A stretch of DNA of 64,000 nucleotides from JAVBKX01 sp031553835 (GCA_031553835.1 JAVBKX010000004.1:62001-126000); one strand, 5' to 3'. Positions 1-9,736 are shown, numbered from the stretch's first letter. Notes: generated by a model from the letters alone, not told the origin. Made by a program: numbers and translations.

Positions 1-893
1 CCGGAGAAAGCGTTAATTTTCTATCGCGGAGCCAAGGGTTAAAATCCTTCAGTTGAGCATAAGTAAGGTTATATTTTTTAGCCAATTCAGTCAAATCTTC
101 AACCGATTCGGTAATATCCACTTTTTTTGCAGCAATGAAGGGGTAAAGATTTTCCTTCGTCAACTTGAATCCGTACCGTGCAGGCTGTTCAAAAATCTGT
201 TTAGCGGCATAAATCCGGAATACATAACGGGAAGTTTCTTCGACCAATAGTAAATCAAGAGAAGTATTCACTTGTTGTTGAGCAAGTTCGGAAGAAATTC
301 GCCCCATGCCGGCATTATAAGATGCAGCAACGGTAGTCCAGTCGCCGTATTTAGCCAACGCTTCCTTCAAATATTTGCATGCCGCTTCCGTTGATTTTTC
401 CACATGATATCGTTCATCTACCTGCGAATTGACTTCCAGGCCATACCGTTTTCCGGTATCTTCCATAAATTGCCACATACCTGTCGCCCTCGCCGGAGAA
501 GTAGCCCGCGGATCTAAATGACTTTCGATAACAGCGAGGTATTTGAAATCGTCAGGAATATTATATTTTTTCAAAATAGGCTCAATTACAGGAAAATAAC
601 GATTGGCCCGTTTGATCATCAATAAAGTCGTCGAATGATAATATGTCAATGAATTGATCTCCCGGTCAAAGCGTTCCCTCAAATCATATCGGTCTAATTT
701 GATTAAATCTCCACAAAATTCCACTTCGTTGGGTACCGGAGCAGAGATTGTTGGCGACAAATTCCGGTCATCATCGCTGCCGGCATATTTCAGTTCAGGG
801 TTAGTCGAAAATGTACTGCCACTCACCAAAAAACCGATGCCCACGAGGGCTGCCAAGCAGGTTACTGCTATCAACACATTATATTTTTTCATA
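1..893 (-). CDS. mltD: Lytic murein transglycosylase, MltD type (C-terminus beyond window)
   Basis: Cleaves the glycan strands of peptidoglycan in the periplasm. About 297 residues are visible and the frame is still open at base 1. The start ATG at 893 opens a short signal or anchor segment (about residues 5-24). The SLT goslet-type domain lies at about 105-215 with the catalytic Glu in AVIES (E123), the downstream GMWQFM block (139-144) and SYNAG (191-195). The last visible residues (about 255-297) look like the first of the LysM repeats expected for MltD. A TACCTTTG -7 element on the minus strand at 920-927 supports this start. The gene is divergent from the acyltransferase. The family call is firm; the exact MltD subtype is inferred from the SLT-LysM order. 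Confidence 0.9.
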
Positions 894-919
894 CTATTGA
901 ACTACATAAATAAAAACAA

Positions 920-927
920 CAAAGGTA
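920..927 (-). promoter_or_regulatory. -7 element (TACCTTTG) for the lytic transglycosylase
   Basis: Matches the Bacteroidetes primary-sigma -7 consensus TAnnTTTG and lies 27 bases upstream of the ATG. No convincing -33 element was identified. Confidence 0.5.
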
Positions 928-1014
928 GTGAAAATAGTTGAAGACATTTGAACACTTTCATTATGACACAAAATAAAATTAAGGTCGGAATTAGGAAGAT
1001 TAGATCTGATACTG

Positions 1015-1022
1015 TACTTTTG
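1015..1022 (+). promoter_or_regulatory. -7 element (TACTTTTG) for the acyltransferase
   Basis: TAnnTTTG match 56 bases before the ATG at 1078. It forms a divergent promoter region with the element at 920-927. Confidence 0.45.
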
Positions 1023-1077
1023 TAACATTTTCACGCTTATTAGTACTGTTTCATTGGGAAAAAAAGAAACTCTTGTT

Positions 1078-2184
1078 ATGATGAAAAACAAAAATTCATG
1101 GAATGTTGATATAGAAATTATACGTGGCTTTGCAATGATGTGGGTTATCGTTATCCATTGTTTATACTGGGCTTCACCGAATTTCGGCCTTACGAAAAAT
1201 TTAATTACATCATTTTTTTTAATTGAAATGCCTCTGTTTTTTTTCATTGCAGGTGCAAGCAATGCGGTGGGAAGAAAAAAGAGCATTATGCAATTTTACA
1301 TTGCCCGGCTTCAGAAAGTACTGATTCCTTATTGGATCTACCTCCTGGTCATATTTGTACTGCTTGGAATAGCCTTCCTGGTCGGAAAATCAACCAACCC
1401 AATCAATGCTTTTACTTTCAACTTTCCATTAATTATAACTCTCAGTAATCAGGTGCCACCTTTCCTGCAATGGGCATTGTGGTTTATCCCTGTTTATGCA
1501 CTGATCATTATATGTTTTCCTTTTCTTAAGTCGTATTTCGACAAAACAGGACAAAAGAAGACTCAGTTTCTTCCTTTATTGATTTTTTCCATAGCCTTAT
1601 TGTGTTGTTCGGTTGTTCCCAGAGATCACTCCGTACCCATAGGCAGTTCTATGGTATTGTATTGGGTCATGATGTGTTTGTTTTATATTTTTTGGATTTA
1701 CATGGGGTTATTTTTCAACATATTAGAAAAGAAACGAACAATAAAAGACAAATTAAATGTAATACCGGTCATTTTGCTTTGTATGATAACGTTAGTAATA
1801 GGCAGACTGTTTTTCCATCAGTCTCTCAACATGCAGGAGAATAAATTTCCTCCCAATTTCACATTTTTGATATTTTCTTTCGGAGCATTATCGCTATTTT
1901 ATTTATTATATGAATATATCTTAAAAGGGATTACTTTCCTGAAAAAGAATGCTGCTTTCAGCTGGATATTCGATCAATATGCCAAAAACTGTTACTCTGT
2001 CTATTTGTACCATCCAATGGCTTTCTTGCTTTTATATGAGTTACTATCACGTACTCATACTGCGGATTTTTTCTCCGAACACCTATACATTCATCGCCTA
2101 ACATGGATACTCTTTACCATTCCGGTTAGCGCCGTTTTGGGAAAATTATTTTCGTGGGGAGAAAAAATAAAAATAATAAAATGA
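1078..2184 (+). CDS. Membrane acyltransferase, acyltransferase-3 family
   Basis: Predicted polytopic inner-membrane O-acyltransferase (OafA/YrhL-like) of 368 residues. The N-terminal block with IEIIRGFAMMWVIVIH carries the family's conserved Arg and His, and PLFFFIAG follows. About ten hydrophobic helices fill the rest, with a late YLYHPM motif. The frame can be extended to a TTG at 1054, but the ATG pair at 1078/1081 is the natural start. The acceptor is probably a cell-surface sugar or lipid, but the neighbours do not identify it. The gene is convergent with the next one, with a 40-base gap and no clear hairpin. Confidence 0.85.
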   Translation: MMKNKNSWNVDIEIIRGFAMMWVIVIHCLYWASPNFGLTKNLITSFFLIEMPLFFFIAGASNAVGRKKSIMQFYIARLQKVLIPYWIYLLVIFVLLGIAFLVGKSTNPINAFTFNFPLIITLSNQVPPFLQWALWFIPVYALIIICFPFLKSYFDKTGQKKTQFLPLLIFSIALLCCSVVPRDHSVPIGSSMVLYWVMMCLFYIFWIYMGLFFNILEKKRTIKDKLNVIPVILLCMITLVIGRLFFHQSLNMQENKFPPNFTFLIFSFGALSLFYLLYEYILKGITFLKKNAAFSWIFDQYAKNCYSVYLYHPMAFLLLYELLSRTHTADFFSEHLYIHRLTWILFTIPVSAVLGKLFSWGEKIKIIK

Positions 2185-2224
2185 CATTTTTTGTAAGGTT
2201 ATGAAGTCTTTGAGGGGTAGGCCA

Positions 2225-3535
2225 TCACCTCAAAATATTCACATCCCTGCGGATTTTATACTTCTTGCCATCCGACCCTTCGGCTTCAATCACCACATAA
2301 TACACACCGGTCGGAACTATTTTCCCGTTGACTTTTCCATCCCACCCGTCGGCAGGATCCGACCAATGGTACAACTGATTGCCCCACCGGTTAAAAATCC
2401 ACGCATTGAATTTCACAATCGATTTATAAGATACTTTATAAATATCGTTGACTCCCGGAGAAGATGCCGGACTAAAAGCATTCGGAGCATCAAGGAATGA
2501 TTCGGTAATCGTCACATCTATACTTACCGAATCTGCACAAACCGACTGCCGGTCACCTACATCAAATTGAACTTTGTATTTGCCTGCATCGGTAAAGGTA
2601 TAACGAAGTACTGAGCCGGTAAAATTCACAACCGCTTCCGTTTTGCCTTGATCAGTCCGATAGATTCTCCATTGATAAAATGCAGCCACCGGATCGTTAG
2701 CCGTCCCCGTAAACACAAAATCCACAGGAGCCGAATAAGTCATATCGCCTGTAATAATTTGCTGATTGTCGGGAGTATCGATGTCGCCATCATCAAATTT
2801 ACAATGCGCTTCCACTCGCACCGCCTGGTATAAATCGGAAGTCGTTTTTTCTCCGACTCCAAAATAAGTAGCAATCTCATCGCCTGATAAAGTAAAATCG
2901 GTGTCGCACAACGGCGTTTTTTGCAAAACAATAATGTTGGATGCACCTTTGATAGTCTGTATAGTATCTTTCTGTTGAAAAGCAAACAGATCTTCTCTCC
3001 AATCTAATGTATTGTATTCCAACGAAAATCGCCTGACGATTTCTGCGCGATCCCCATTCGGCAAATAATAAAAAATCGACGGAGCTGTCATATCCGTCTT
3101 TAATTTGAGCATATTGCATTGGTCTTCAGCGCTCATGTCGGGATTAATCATTGAAAACGAAGGAACATATTGACTATAATCAATGATCCAAACCGCCGGA
3201 TAAGAAGCCTGTCCGGTTTGATTGACATAATAACCGCAATTACTTTCAACCGTAGTAATATAGGATGTATTGCCCGTTTGCCGGAAATCTACCTCAACCG
3301 CATCATTTATATCCCTGGTATATTTATACCATTGATGAGTAACTGCATCGGAAGAAGTATATGAAATCTCCGCTCCGTTCAATCCATACAATGCATACAC
3401 CTGCATCACCACATTAATGTTGTATGTCGAGGCATCCAACCGAAGAGGCTGTTTTTGTCCGCCTTGAACCACATATTGGGCATACGACGACAAGCTGATT
3501 AAGACAAACGCAACAAAAACTATCTTTTTTTTCAT
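2225..3535 (-). CDS. Secreted protein with T9SS type-B (gliding-associated) C-terminal domain
   Basis: 436 residues with a clear signal peptide (MKKKIVFVAFVLISLSSYAQ). The middle has an Ig/PKD-like stretch at about 268-343, with paired aromatic and Cys residues. The last ~90 residues carry the gliding-motility-associated C-terminal domain: APNAFSPASSPGVNDIYK, then FNRWGNQLYHW, DGWDGK and GVYYVVI. In characterised Bacteroidetes this domain directs export through the type IX secretion system. The N-terminal ~250 residues match nothing I recognise, so the function of the cargo is unknown. It is divergent from the LysM gene across a 66-base gap. Confidence 0.85.
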   Translation of the reverse strand: MKKKIVFVAFVLISLSSYAQYVVQGGQKQPLRLDASTYNINVVMQVYALYGLNGAEISYTSSDAVTHQWYKYTRDINDAVEVDFRQTGNTSYITTVESNCGYYVNQTGQASYPAVWIIDYSQYVPSFSMINPDMSAEDQCNMLKLKTDMTAPSIFYYLPNGDRAEIVRRFSLEYNTLDWREDLFAFQQKDTIQTIKGASNIIVLQKTPLCDTDFTLSGDEIATYFGVGEKTTSDLYQAVRVEAHCKFDDGDIDTPDNQQIITGDMTYSAPVDFVFTGTANDPVAAFYQWRIYRTDQGKTEAVVNFTGSVLRYTFTDAGKYKVQFDVGDRQSVCADSVSIDVTITESFLDAPNAFSPASSPGVNDIYKVSYKSIVKFNAWIFNRWGNQLYHWSDPADGWDGKVNGKIVPTGVYYVVIEAEGSDGKKYKIRRDVNILR

Positions 3536-3558
3536 GTCTCAAAATTAAGAATTATTTC

Positions 3559-3566
3559 TAACTTTG
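3559..3566 (+). promoter_or_regulatory. -7 element (TAACTTTG) for the 3.6-8.7 kb gene run
   Basis: TAnnTTTG match 36 bases before the ATG at 3602. Later gaps in the run are only 11-26 bases, so this may drive all six genes. Confidence 0.5.
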
Positions 3567-3601
3567 CAAATCGGGAAAATCCGGTAAACAAACACATAAC
3601 A

Positions 3602-5188
3602 ATGATAAATCGATTCAAACCCATATTGATTATCCTGGCTCTGTGGAGTCCGTTTGCAAGTATAAACGTAAAATCCGGCAACACATTTTATTCGGAAACG
3701 AGTATTTTTGCACAAAACCAGGATGTTTTTATACATGTTGTAGAAAGAGGACAAACGGTCTATTCTATTTCCAAAACATATAATGTCCCTATCGACCTGA
3801 TTTACAAGTTCAATCCCGGAAGTGATTCCATTTTATCGGTCGGTCAGGAATTAAAAATTCCTCAAATTTCCGGTTCCTATATTTTCCATACTATTCTACC
3901 GAAAGAAACGTTGTATTCCCTGGCCAGGAAATATTATATGACAGGAGAAGATATCATCGAAGCTAACCCGGGCTTATCTATACAAACATTTTCAATAGGT
4001 AAAACGATACGGATTCCCGTCAACCAGGTAACTCATCCTATTGAGGGAGACGATGAAACAAAACAAATGGAACAAACCAATGCCTTGTTAAAAACAATTC
4101 CGTCCATAGAAAAAGTGGATATAATTAATGTGGCATTGCTATTGCCTTTTGCAAAAGACGAAAAAGACAAGGGGCAACAAAGACGTTTCATTGAATATTA
4201 CGAAGGATTTCTGATGGCCATCGACAGCTTAAAACGTACCGGAATATCCACTCATCTGCAAATATATGACATTGGATACAATGAAGCGGCGCTAAAACAA
4301 ATCCTTGTAAAACCGGATCTAAAGCAAGCCAACCTGATCATCGGAGGATACACAGAAGAGCAAATTAAAGCGCTTTCCGATTTCACTGAAAAATTGCAAA
4401 TACCCTATGTGATTCCGTTCACTTCCAAAAGCGACGAACCGTTGAGCAGTCCCAATACCTATCAGATCAATACGCCTTACTCTTTCTTGTATGCAAGGGC
4501 TGCCAATGCTTTTTGCGATAAATACAAAGACGGGAATATTATCTTCATTGTCGATGACAGCACCGATAAATCCGAATTTACACAGGCGCTCGAAGCCGAA
4601 CTGAAAAGGAGGAACATGGCGGCGCAAATATTGACATACAATACGAAATTAGCGTTGTCGCTGGGAAGTCTGTTGCGCGATAATGTGGAAAATGTAATTG
4701 TCCCGACAAGCGGAACGAAAGAAATGCTGATCAAAATCGTAGCGCCCTTGCTGGTACTTAAACAGAATAAATCGACAAAACAAATGACAATTTTCGGACA
4801 TCCCGAATGGCAACGTTACGGAGCAGAATACATGAACAGTTTTTTCACGCTTAATACTACGATATACAGTATTTTTTATGTAGATCAAAATTCGCTTGAA
4901 GTCAAAACATTCTACAACCAATTCAGAAAATGGTATTCTTCCAACATATTGGATTCCTATCCAAAATACAGTATGCTTGGTTTTGATACCGGCATGTTTT
5001 TCATTTCGGGTTTGAATCAATTTGGAGCAGCTTTAAATGCCAACATCAATAAAGTGCAATTCCAAGGTATTCAAACCGACTTCCGGTTCAAACGAGTCAG
5101 CAATTGGGGAGGATTCATTAATACCAACCTGTATTTTATTACTTTCAATCCTGATTATACGATTGAAAAACGGATAGTCGCTAATTAA
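3602..5188 (+). CDS. LysM protein with periplasmic-binding-protein-like domain
   Basis: 528 residues. After an N-terminal signal region there are two LysM modules. The first (about 46-88) contains RGQTVYSISKTYNVP and the second (about 92-136) contains KETLYSLARKYY. LysM binds peptidoglycan. From about 175 to the end the sequence resembles a type-1 periplasmic binding protein (NVALLLPFAKD, YYEGFLMAIDSL, then alternating beta-alpha segments), as in amino-acid ABC transporter substrate-binding proteins. No permease or ATPase gene is nearby, so a structural or sensing role at the wall is as likely as transport. First gene of a six-gene forward run. Confidence 0.85.
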   Translation: MINRFKPILIILALWSPFASINVKSGNTFYSETSIFAQNQDVFIHVVERGQTVYSISKTYNVPIDLIYKFNPGSDSILSVGQELKIPQISGSYIFHTILPKETLYSLARKYYMTGEDIIEANPGLSIQTFSIGKTIRIPVNQVTHPIEGDDETKQMEQTNALLKTIPSIEKVDIINVALLLPFAKDEKDKGQQRRFIEYYEGFLMAIDSLKRTGISTHLQIYDIGYNEAALKQILVKPDLKQANLIIGGYTEEQIKALSDFTEKLQIPYVIPFTSKSDEPLSSPNTYQINTPYSFLYARAANAFCDKYKDGNIIFIVDDSTDKSEFTQALEAELKRRNMAAQILTYNTKLALSLGSLLRDNVENVIVPTSGTKEMLIKIVAPLLVLKQNKSTKQMTIFGHPEWQRYGAEYMNSFFTLNTTIYSIFYVDQNSLEVKTFYNQFRKWYSSNILDSYPKYSMLGFDTGMFFISGLNQFGAALNANINKVQFQGIQTDFRFKRVSNWGGFINTNLYFITFNPDYTIEKRIVAN

Positions 5189-5214
5189 TAAAAAAGGGAT
5201 AAGCCCAATAATTT

Positions 5215-5865
5215 ATGCGCTTTTTAGTTTTGCTTTTTCTGATTCCGGCAACGCTTGTTGCTCAAAATAAAAATTCCTTTCAGCCGGAATGGGCTTATGG
5301 AATCAATGGTGGCGTCACCATATCCAATATCAGTTTTAATCCAACAGTACCTCAAAGCTCATACATGCAATACGCAGGTGGTGCGACCGGACGGTACATT
5401 TCTGAAAACCATTGGGGCCTGCAATTAGAATTGAATTATTCGCAACGAGGCTGGAAAGAATACCATCCGGATAATCCGGCCACACAATACTCCCGTCAAC
5501 TCAATTATTTAGAATTGCCGATGTTCACCCATTTATATTTCAACATGGGCCGCCGTTTCCGGTTATTTTTCGTAGCCGGGCCGCAAGTCGGTTTTTTATT
5601 AAGCGAAAATGCTGTTGCAAGCGGACTTCCTGAAGGCGACAGCCGCCCTCCGTATTATGACATGAAAATACAAAACAAATTCGATTGGGGAATTTGCGGA
5701 GGTGGAGGAGTAGAATTACGTACCGGTGTTGGTAGTTTTTTGTTGGACGGACGATATTATTTTGGCTTATCCGACATTTTCAACAACAGTAAAGCTGATT
5801 ATTTTGCAGCTTCGTCCAACAAGGTTATCAATGTTAAACTCTCTTACTTAATAAGGTTTCAATAA
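5215..5865 (+). CDS. PorT-family outer-membrane beta-barrel protein
   Basis: 216 residues with a signal peptide ending near LVAQ. Alternating aromatic/polar strands such as WGLQLELNYSQRG, YLELPMFTHLYF and FRLFFVAGPQVG are typical of the small OMP beta-barrel family that includes PorT of the type IX secretion system. It starts 26 bases after the LysM gene and ends 15 bases before engB, so cotranscription is likely. Whether it is the true T9SS PorT or a paralogue cannot be decided here. The nearby T9SS cargo at 2225-3535 makes the former plausible. Confidence 0.75.
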   Translation: MRFLVLLFLIPATLVAQNKNSFQPEWAYGINGGVTISNISFNPTVPQSSYMQYAGGATGRYISENHWGLQLELNYSQRGWKEYHPDNPATQYSRQLNYLELPMFTHLYFNMGRRFRLFFVAGPQVGFLLSENAVASGLPEGDSRPPYYDMKIQNKFDWGICGGGGVELRTGVGSFLLDGRYYFGLSDIFNNSKADYFAASSNKVINVKLSYLIRFQ

Positions 5866-5880
5866 TATACAGACTCTAAT

Positions 5881-6486
5881 ATGGAAATCCGGACAGCGAC
5901 TTTTCTTATCAGCAATACAGACATCAGTAAATGTCCGCAGGACGAGTGGCCGGAATACGCATTTATCGGACGGTCTAATGTCGGGAAATCATCCCTGATC
6001 AATATGCTGACCGGCAAAAAAGGCCTGGCAATGACATCTTCCACTCCGGGTAAAACGCAACTCATCAATCATTTCAACATCAATGACGAATGGTATTTGG
6101 TTGACCTTCCCGGATACGGATACGCCCAACGTGGAAAAAAAGGAAGAGAAAATATACAAGCAATCATCAATCGATATATTGAAGGGAGAGAGCAACTGAC
6201 TTGCCTCTTTGTATTGCTCGATTCGCGGCTGGAACCTCAAAAAATCGATTTGGAATTTATGGAATACCTGGGAGAAAACGGAATTCCTTTCGCAATCATA
6301 TTCACAAAAATTGATAAGATTTCCAATAAACAATTACAGGAAAACCTGGCCGTTTATAAAACAACATTGTTGGAAAGTTGGGAAGAATTGCCTCCGGTTT
6401 TCTGTTCCTCTTCCGCCCACAAAAAAGGAAAAGAGGAAATATTGAACTATATCGAACAAATTAATCACAATATGTTTCACTCTTAA
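5881..6486 (+). CDS. engB: Ribosome-biogenesis GTPase YihA/YsxC
   Basis: 201 residues, the usual length. G1 is GRSNVGKSS (30-38), G3 is DLPGYG, G4 is TKIDK, and CSSSAHKKG is the G5 region. This cytoplasmic GTPase acts in large-subunit ribosome assembly and is essential in most bacteria tested. It lies within the six-gene forward run, 15 bases after the beta-barrel gene and 11 bases before the DUF4097 gene. Confidence 0.96.
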   Translation: MEIRTATFLISNTDISKCPQDEWPEYAFIGRSNVGKSSLINMLTGKKGLAMTSSTPGKTQLINHFNINDEWYLVDLPGYGYAQRGKKGRENIQAIINRYIEGREQLTCLFVLLDSRLEPQKIDLEFMEYLGENGIPFAIIFTKIDKISNKQLQENLAVYKTTLLESWEELPPVFCSSSAHKKGKEEILNYIEQINHNMFHS

Positions 6487-6497
6487 ATACGCTAATC

Positions 6498-7526
6498 ATG
6501 AAAAAAGTCTTTTTATCGCTGATCGGTTTGTGGATAGGTATCCATTTTGCCGCAATTGCCGGAAATACCGCACAAACGTCTCCTTTCCTGACTCGTCAAT
6601 TCCCGGCTTCAACGATCAAAGAGGTTATTGCCCAAACTTCCGGAGGAAGTATTAATGTGAATGGCAATGCTTCAACAGATGCAATCGTCGAAGTCTTAGT
6701 GGAACATAAAAACTGGTCGCAGGACAAAATCAAACAAGTTTTTGATGAATATTATTCTGTAGAAATAAACGCGGAAAACGACAAATTATATGTTGTTGCC
6801 AAATCCAAAAAAAATATTCGTAACTGGTCGGATGCCGGTTTAAGTATTTCTTTTAAAATCAGTGTGGCAAATCAAACCGGAACCGACTTAAGCACCAGCG
6901 GAGGAAGCATATTACTCCGTAATTTAACCGGTACGCAAAATTTCAAAACCAGCGGAGGTTCCCTAACCCTCGAAAATCTTTCCGGTAATATTACCGGCAA
7001 AACATCCGGCGGAAGTATCGACATCACAGATTCCAATGGAAAGATTGAATTAGCTACCAGCGGAGGTTCTGTATCTGCCGGCAATACCAGCGGTACCATT
7101 TCCCTGAAAACGTCAGGAGGAAGCCTCAACTTGTCTTTCCTACAGGGCACTATTGAGGCTAAAACCAGTGGAGGCAGTATCTCGGCTAACGATATTACGG
7201 GACAATTCAGCACTGCAACTTCTGGTGGAAATGTATATTTAACGAATATTGCAGGCAATTTGGAAGCCACTACAGCTGGAGGAAACATGAATGTAACGAT
7301 GAAATCAACCAATGAATATGTACAGCTCAAGACCAGTGGAAATATCCGGTTAACAATTCCGAAAGGCGGATATAAATTAGCCGTAAAAGCCGGGAACATT
7401 AGCACTCCTGTTTTCGAAAATTTCAGCGGGACAAAAGATTCTAACCGTATTGACGGAACAATCGGAAACGGAAAAACATCCATTGAACTGAAATCATCAC
7501 AAAAAGTTGAAATCTCTTTTAATTAA
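6498..7526 (+). CDS. Exported DUF4097 beta-helix repeat protein
   Basis: 342 residues with a signal peptide (to about residue 22). From about residue 45 to 275 a TSGGS motif recurs roughly every 18-20 residues, about ten times, each followed by a short beta-strand (for example KTSGGSLTLEN, KTSGGSIDITD, ATSGGSVSAGN). This is the DUF4097 pattern and predicts a right-handed beta-helix with one motif per coil. The role is unknown; related proteins are thought to be surface or periplasmic. The repeats are diverged at DNA level, so this is a protein repeat, not a DNA array. Confidence 0.85.
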   Translation: MKKVFLSLIGLWIGIHFAAIAGNTAQTSPFLTRQFPASTIKEVIAQTSGGSINVNGNASTDAIVEVLVEHKNWSQDKIKQVFDEYYSVEINAENDKLYVVAKSKKNIRNWSDAGLSISFKISVANQTGTDLSTSGGSILLRNLTGTQNFKTSGGSLTLENLSGNITGKTSGGSIDITDSNGKIELATSGGSVSAGNTSGTISLKTSGGSLNLSFLQGTIEAKTSGGSISANDITGQFSTATSGGNVYLTNIAGNLEATTAGGNMNVTMKSTNEYVQLKTSGNIRLTIPKGGYKLAVKAGNISTPVFENFSGTKDSNRIDGTIGNGKTSIELKSSQKVEISFN

Positions 7527-7545
7527 AAAATAAAATACATCGAAA

Positions 7546-7986
7546 ATGAATTGGTTTGAATGTAAAATTTCATACGAAAAATTAATGGAAAACGGGATGC
7601 AAAAGAAAGTGACCGAACCTTACCTGGTAGATGCTCTTTCTTTTACAGAAGCCGAAGCTCGAATTATTGAGGAAATAAAACCATATATCAGCGGGGAATT
7701 TACCATCGCCGATATAAAACGGGCGCGTATTTCCGAACTGTTTTTCAACGAAACCGGTGACCGTTACTACCGGATTAAAGTCAACTTTATAACATTAGAC
7801 GAAAAAAGCGGGGCTGAAAAGAAAACCGCCGCCCAAATGCTGGCACAGGCTTCAGACATAAAAGAAGCCATCGCCGTACTGGAAGAAGGAATGAAAGGTA
7901 CCATGGCCGATTATGTTATTGCATCTATTTCGGAAACTATGATCATGGATATCTTCCCATTTTCTACCGAAAAAGAAGATAAATAA
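7546..7986 (+). CDS. DUF4494 protein
   Basis: 146 residues opening with MNWFECKISYEK and containing PYLVDALSFTEAEARI, the recognisable DUF4494 pattern of small cytoplasmic Bacteroidetes proteins. No catalytic motif is visible and the function is unknown. It lies 19 bases after the DUF4097 gene and 19 before the YggS gene. I recall DUF4494 genes commonly sitting next to YggS genes in this group, which supports a shared operon. Confidence 0.8.
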   Translation: MNWFECKISYEKLMENGMQKKVTEPYLVDALSFTEAEARIIEEIKPYISGEFTIADIKRARISELFFNETGDRYYRIKVNFITLDEKSGAEKKTAAQMLAQASDIKEAIAVLEEGMKGTMADYVIASISETMIMDIFPFSTEKEDK

Positions 7987-8005
7987 ACGATACGGATGTT
8001 GTGAG

Positions 8006-8674
8006 ATGGAGGATGTTGCAAAAAATATCCGGGAATTAAAAGCGGAATTAAGTGAGGATATATGCCTTGTGGCTGTTTCCAAATTTCATCCTGCGACAGT
8101 AATCAGGGAAGCATACGATGCCGGACAACGGGTGTTTGGAGAAAGTCGCGTACAAGAATTATTGGCAAAACGCGACCAACTCCCTCCCGATATCCAATGG
8201 CATTTTATCGGACATTTGCAATCCAATAAGGTCAAAAGCATTGCTCCCTTTATCGACCTGATTCATTGTATCGACAGCTTCAAATTACTGCAGGAAGTGA
8301 ATACACACGCTCAAAACAACAACCGGATTATTCCTGTATTACTGCAAATTCACATTGCGGAAGAAGAAACAAAATTTGGTCTCTCTTTTGACGAATGTAT
8401 GAAAATGCTCTCCATAAACGACTGGAAAGCATTGACTCATATACAAATAGCAGGTGTAATGGGAATGGCGACCTTTACCGGCAATACCGCACAACTTCAC
8501 AAAGAATTTGAAAGCCTGCGCCTGTTTTTCAGAGAATTGAGAGACACATTCTTTTTCTACACCAATGATTTTCGCATCCTTTCCATGGGAATGAGCGATG
8601 ATTATCCAATCGCCCTGCTGGAAGGAAGCAATATGATTCGGGTAGGAAGCAAAATATTCGGAGCAAGACTATAA
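8006..8674 (+). CDS. YggS-family pyridoxal-phosphate homeostasis protein
   Basis: 222 residues. The PLP-binding Lys is in LVAVSKFHP (K26), followed by FGESRVQE, WHFIGHLQSNK and, near the end, LSMGMSDDYPIAL, all YggS/PROSC signatures. The family binds PLP in a single TIM barrel and buffers free PLP rather than catalysing a known metabolic reaction. Last gene of the six-gene run. The next gene has its own promoter element. Confidence 0.94.
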   Translation: MEDVAKNIRELKAELSEDICLVAVSKFHPATVIREAYDAGQRVFGESRVQELLAKRDQLPPDIQWHFIGHLQSNKVKSIAPFIDLIHCIDSFKLLQEVNTHAQNNNRIIPVLLQIHIAEEETKFGLSFDECMKMLSINDWKALTHIQIAGVMGMATFTGNTAQLHKEFESLRLFFRELRDTFFFYTNDFRILSMGMSDDYPIALLEGSNMIRVGSKIFGARL

Positions 8675-8723
8675 AACCTGATACATTTTCAATAATCCGG
8701 ATATTCATTTCAATTTTATTTTG

Positions 8724-8731
8724 TAGCTTTG
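8724..8731 (+). promoter_or_regulatory. -7 element (TAGCTTTG) for the dihydroorotate-dehydrogenase-like gene
   Basis: TAnnTTTG match 25 bases before the ATG at 8756, within an 81-base gap after yggS. Confidence 0.5.
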
Positions 8732-8755
8732 TAACGTTTTCATCATTCAAACGGT

Positions 8756-9736
8756 ATGACTCAACTTTTATCTACAAGATATGCCGGGCTCACTCTGAAA
8801 AATCCAATCATTATTGGTAGTTCCGGTTTAACTAACACGGTGGAAAAAATTAAAGAACTGGAAAAAGCAGGTGCAGGAGCCGTCGTCCTCAAGTCTCTAT
8901 TTGAAGAACAAATATCCAGACAATCCGATTGGATGATGGCCAGTTCTGACTATCCCGAAGCTAAAGATTATATCAGAAACTATGTTCAAAACCATGAGGT
9001 CGATGAATATCTCAATCTGATTCAGGAATCACAACGCCAATGCAACATTCCCATTATCGCCAGCATTAATTGTTATGAGCCGGGAACATGGATAGATTTT
9101 GCTCATCAGGTAGAAATGGCAGGTGCCTCCGCTATCGAATTGAACCTGTTTGTAATGCAAACAGCAATCGGAGCCAACAACAATCCGGAAATAGAACAAT
9201 ACATACGTATTGTGCAACAAATAAAAGCCAAAGTGAATATTCCCGTCATCGTCAAGATGGGTAAATACTTCGATAATATTCCTGCATTTGTTAATCAGCT
9301 GTATGCCAATGGTGTTGCCGGAGTCGTACTATTCAATCGTTTTTATCAACCGGATATCGACATCAACAAATTACAAATGGTTTCAGGACAAGTTTTCAGT
9401 TCTCATTCCGACTTCTCCGACACTCTCCGGTGGACAGGTATTGTGGCTGGAAAAATTCCTAATTTATCCATTGCCTCCTGTACCGGATTGCAAGATTGGG
9501 AAGACGTTGTCAAATGCCTGCTCGCCGGCGCCCGCGCGGTAGAATTGTGCAGCACCATTTATCAGCATGGCTCGGAAATCATTTCGCAAATTTTGCGCAG
9601 CATGGAAGAATGGATGCATACGATGAATTTTAGATCGATCGAAGAATGTAGCGGCAAACTAAGCTATAGAAACATTCCCGATCCTATGCTGTATGAACGC
9701 ATCCAGTTCATGAAATATTTCTCTAACCGGGATTAA
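8756..9736 (+). CDS. Dihydroorotate dehydrogenase-like flavoprotein
   Basis: 326 residues with the DHOD TIM-barrel layout. It opens with GLTLKNPIIIGSSGLT and has AGAGAVVLKSLFEEQ, an NVPVIVKMGKY-like strand (NIPVIVKMGKYF, substrate/FMN Lys), VAGVVLFNRFY and LLAGARAVELCSTIYQHG (phosphate-binding end). It resembles the dihydroorotate-dehydrogenase-like group distinct from PyrD, so oxidation of dihydroorotate is not assured. No other pyrimidine gene is nearby. Confidence 0.85.
   Translation: MTQLLSTRYAGLTLKNPIIIGSSGLTNTVEKIKELEKAGAGAVVLKSLFEEQISRQSDWMMASSDYPEAKDYIRNYVQNHEVDEYLNLIQESQRQCNIPIIASINCYEPGTWIDFAHQVEMAGASAIELNLFVMQTAIGANNNPEIEQYIRIVQQIKAKVNIPVIVKMGKYFDNIPAFVNQLYANGVAGVVLFNRFYQPDIDINKLQMVSGQVFSSHSDFSDTLRWTGIVAGKIPNLSIASCTGLQDWEDVVKCLLAGARAVELCSTIYQHGSEIISQILRSMEEWMHTMNFRSIEECSGKLSYRNIPDPMLYERIQFMKYFSNRD

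Noticed and set aside
6880..7260. Possible repeat array or CRISPR-like periodicity
   Set aside because: The period is ~54-60 bases but the DNA units diverge and keep frame. The conservation is at protein level (TSGGS), and no spacer-repeat structure is present.
6872..7483. Long minus-strand open frame (203 codons) opposite the DUF4097 gene
   Set aside because: It is the shadow of the repetitive plus-strand gene: low-complexity Pro/Val-rich translation, no start context and no domain. The forward gene has a signal peptide and family pattern.
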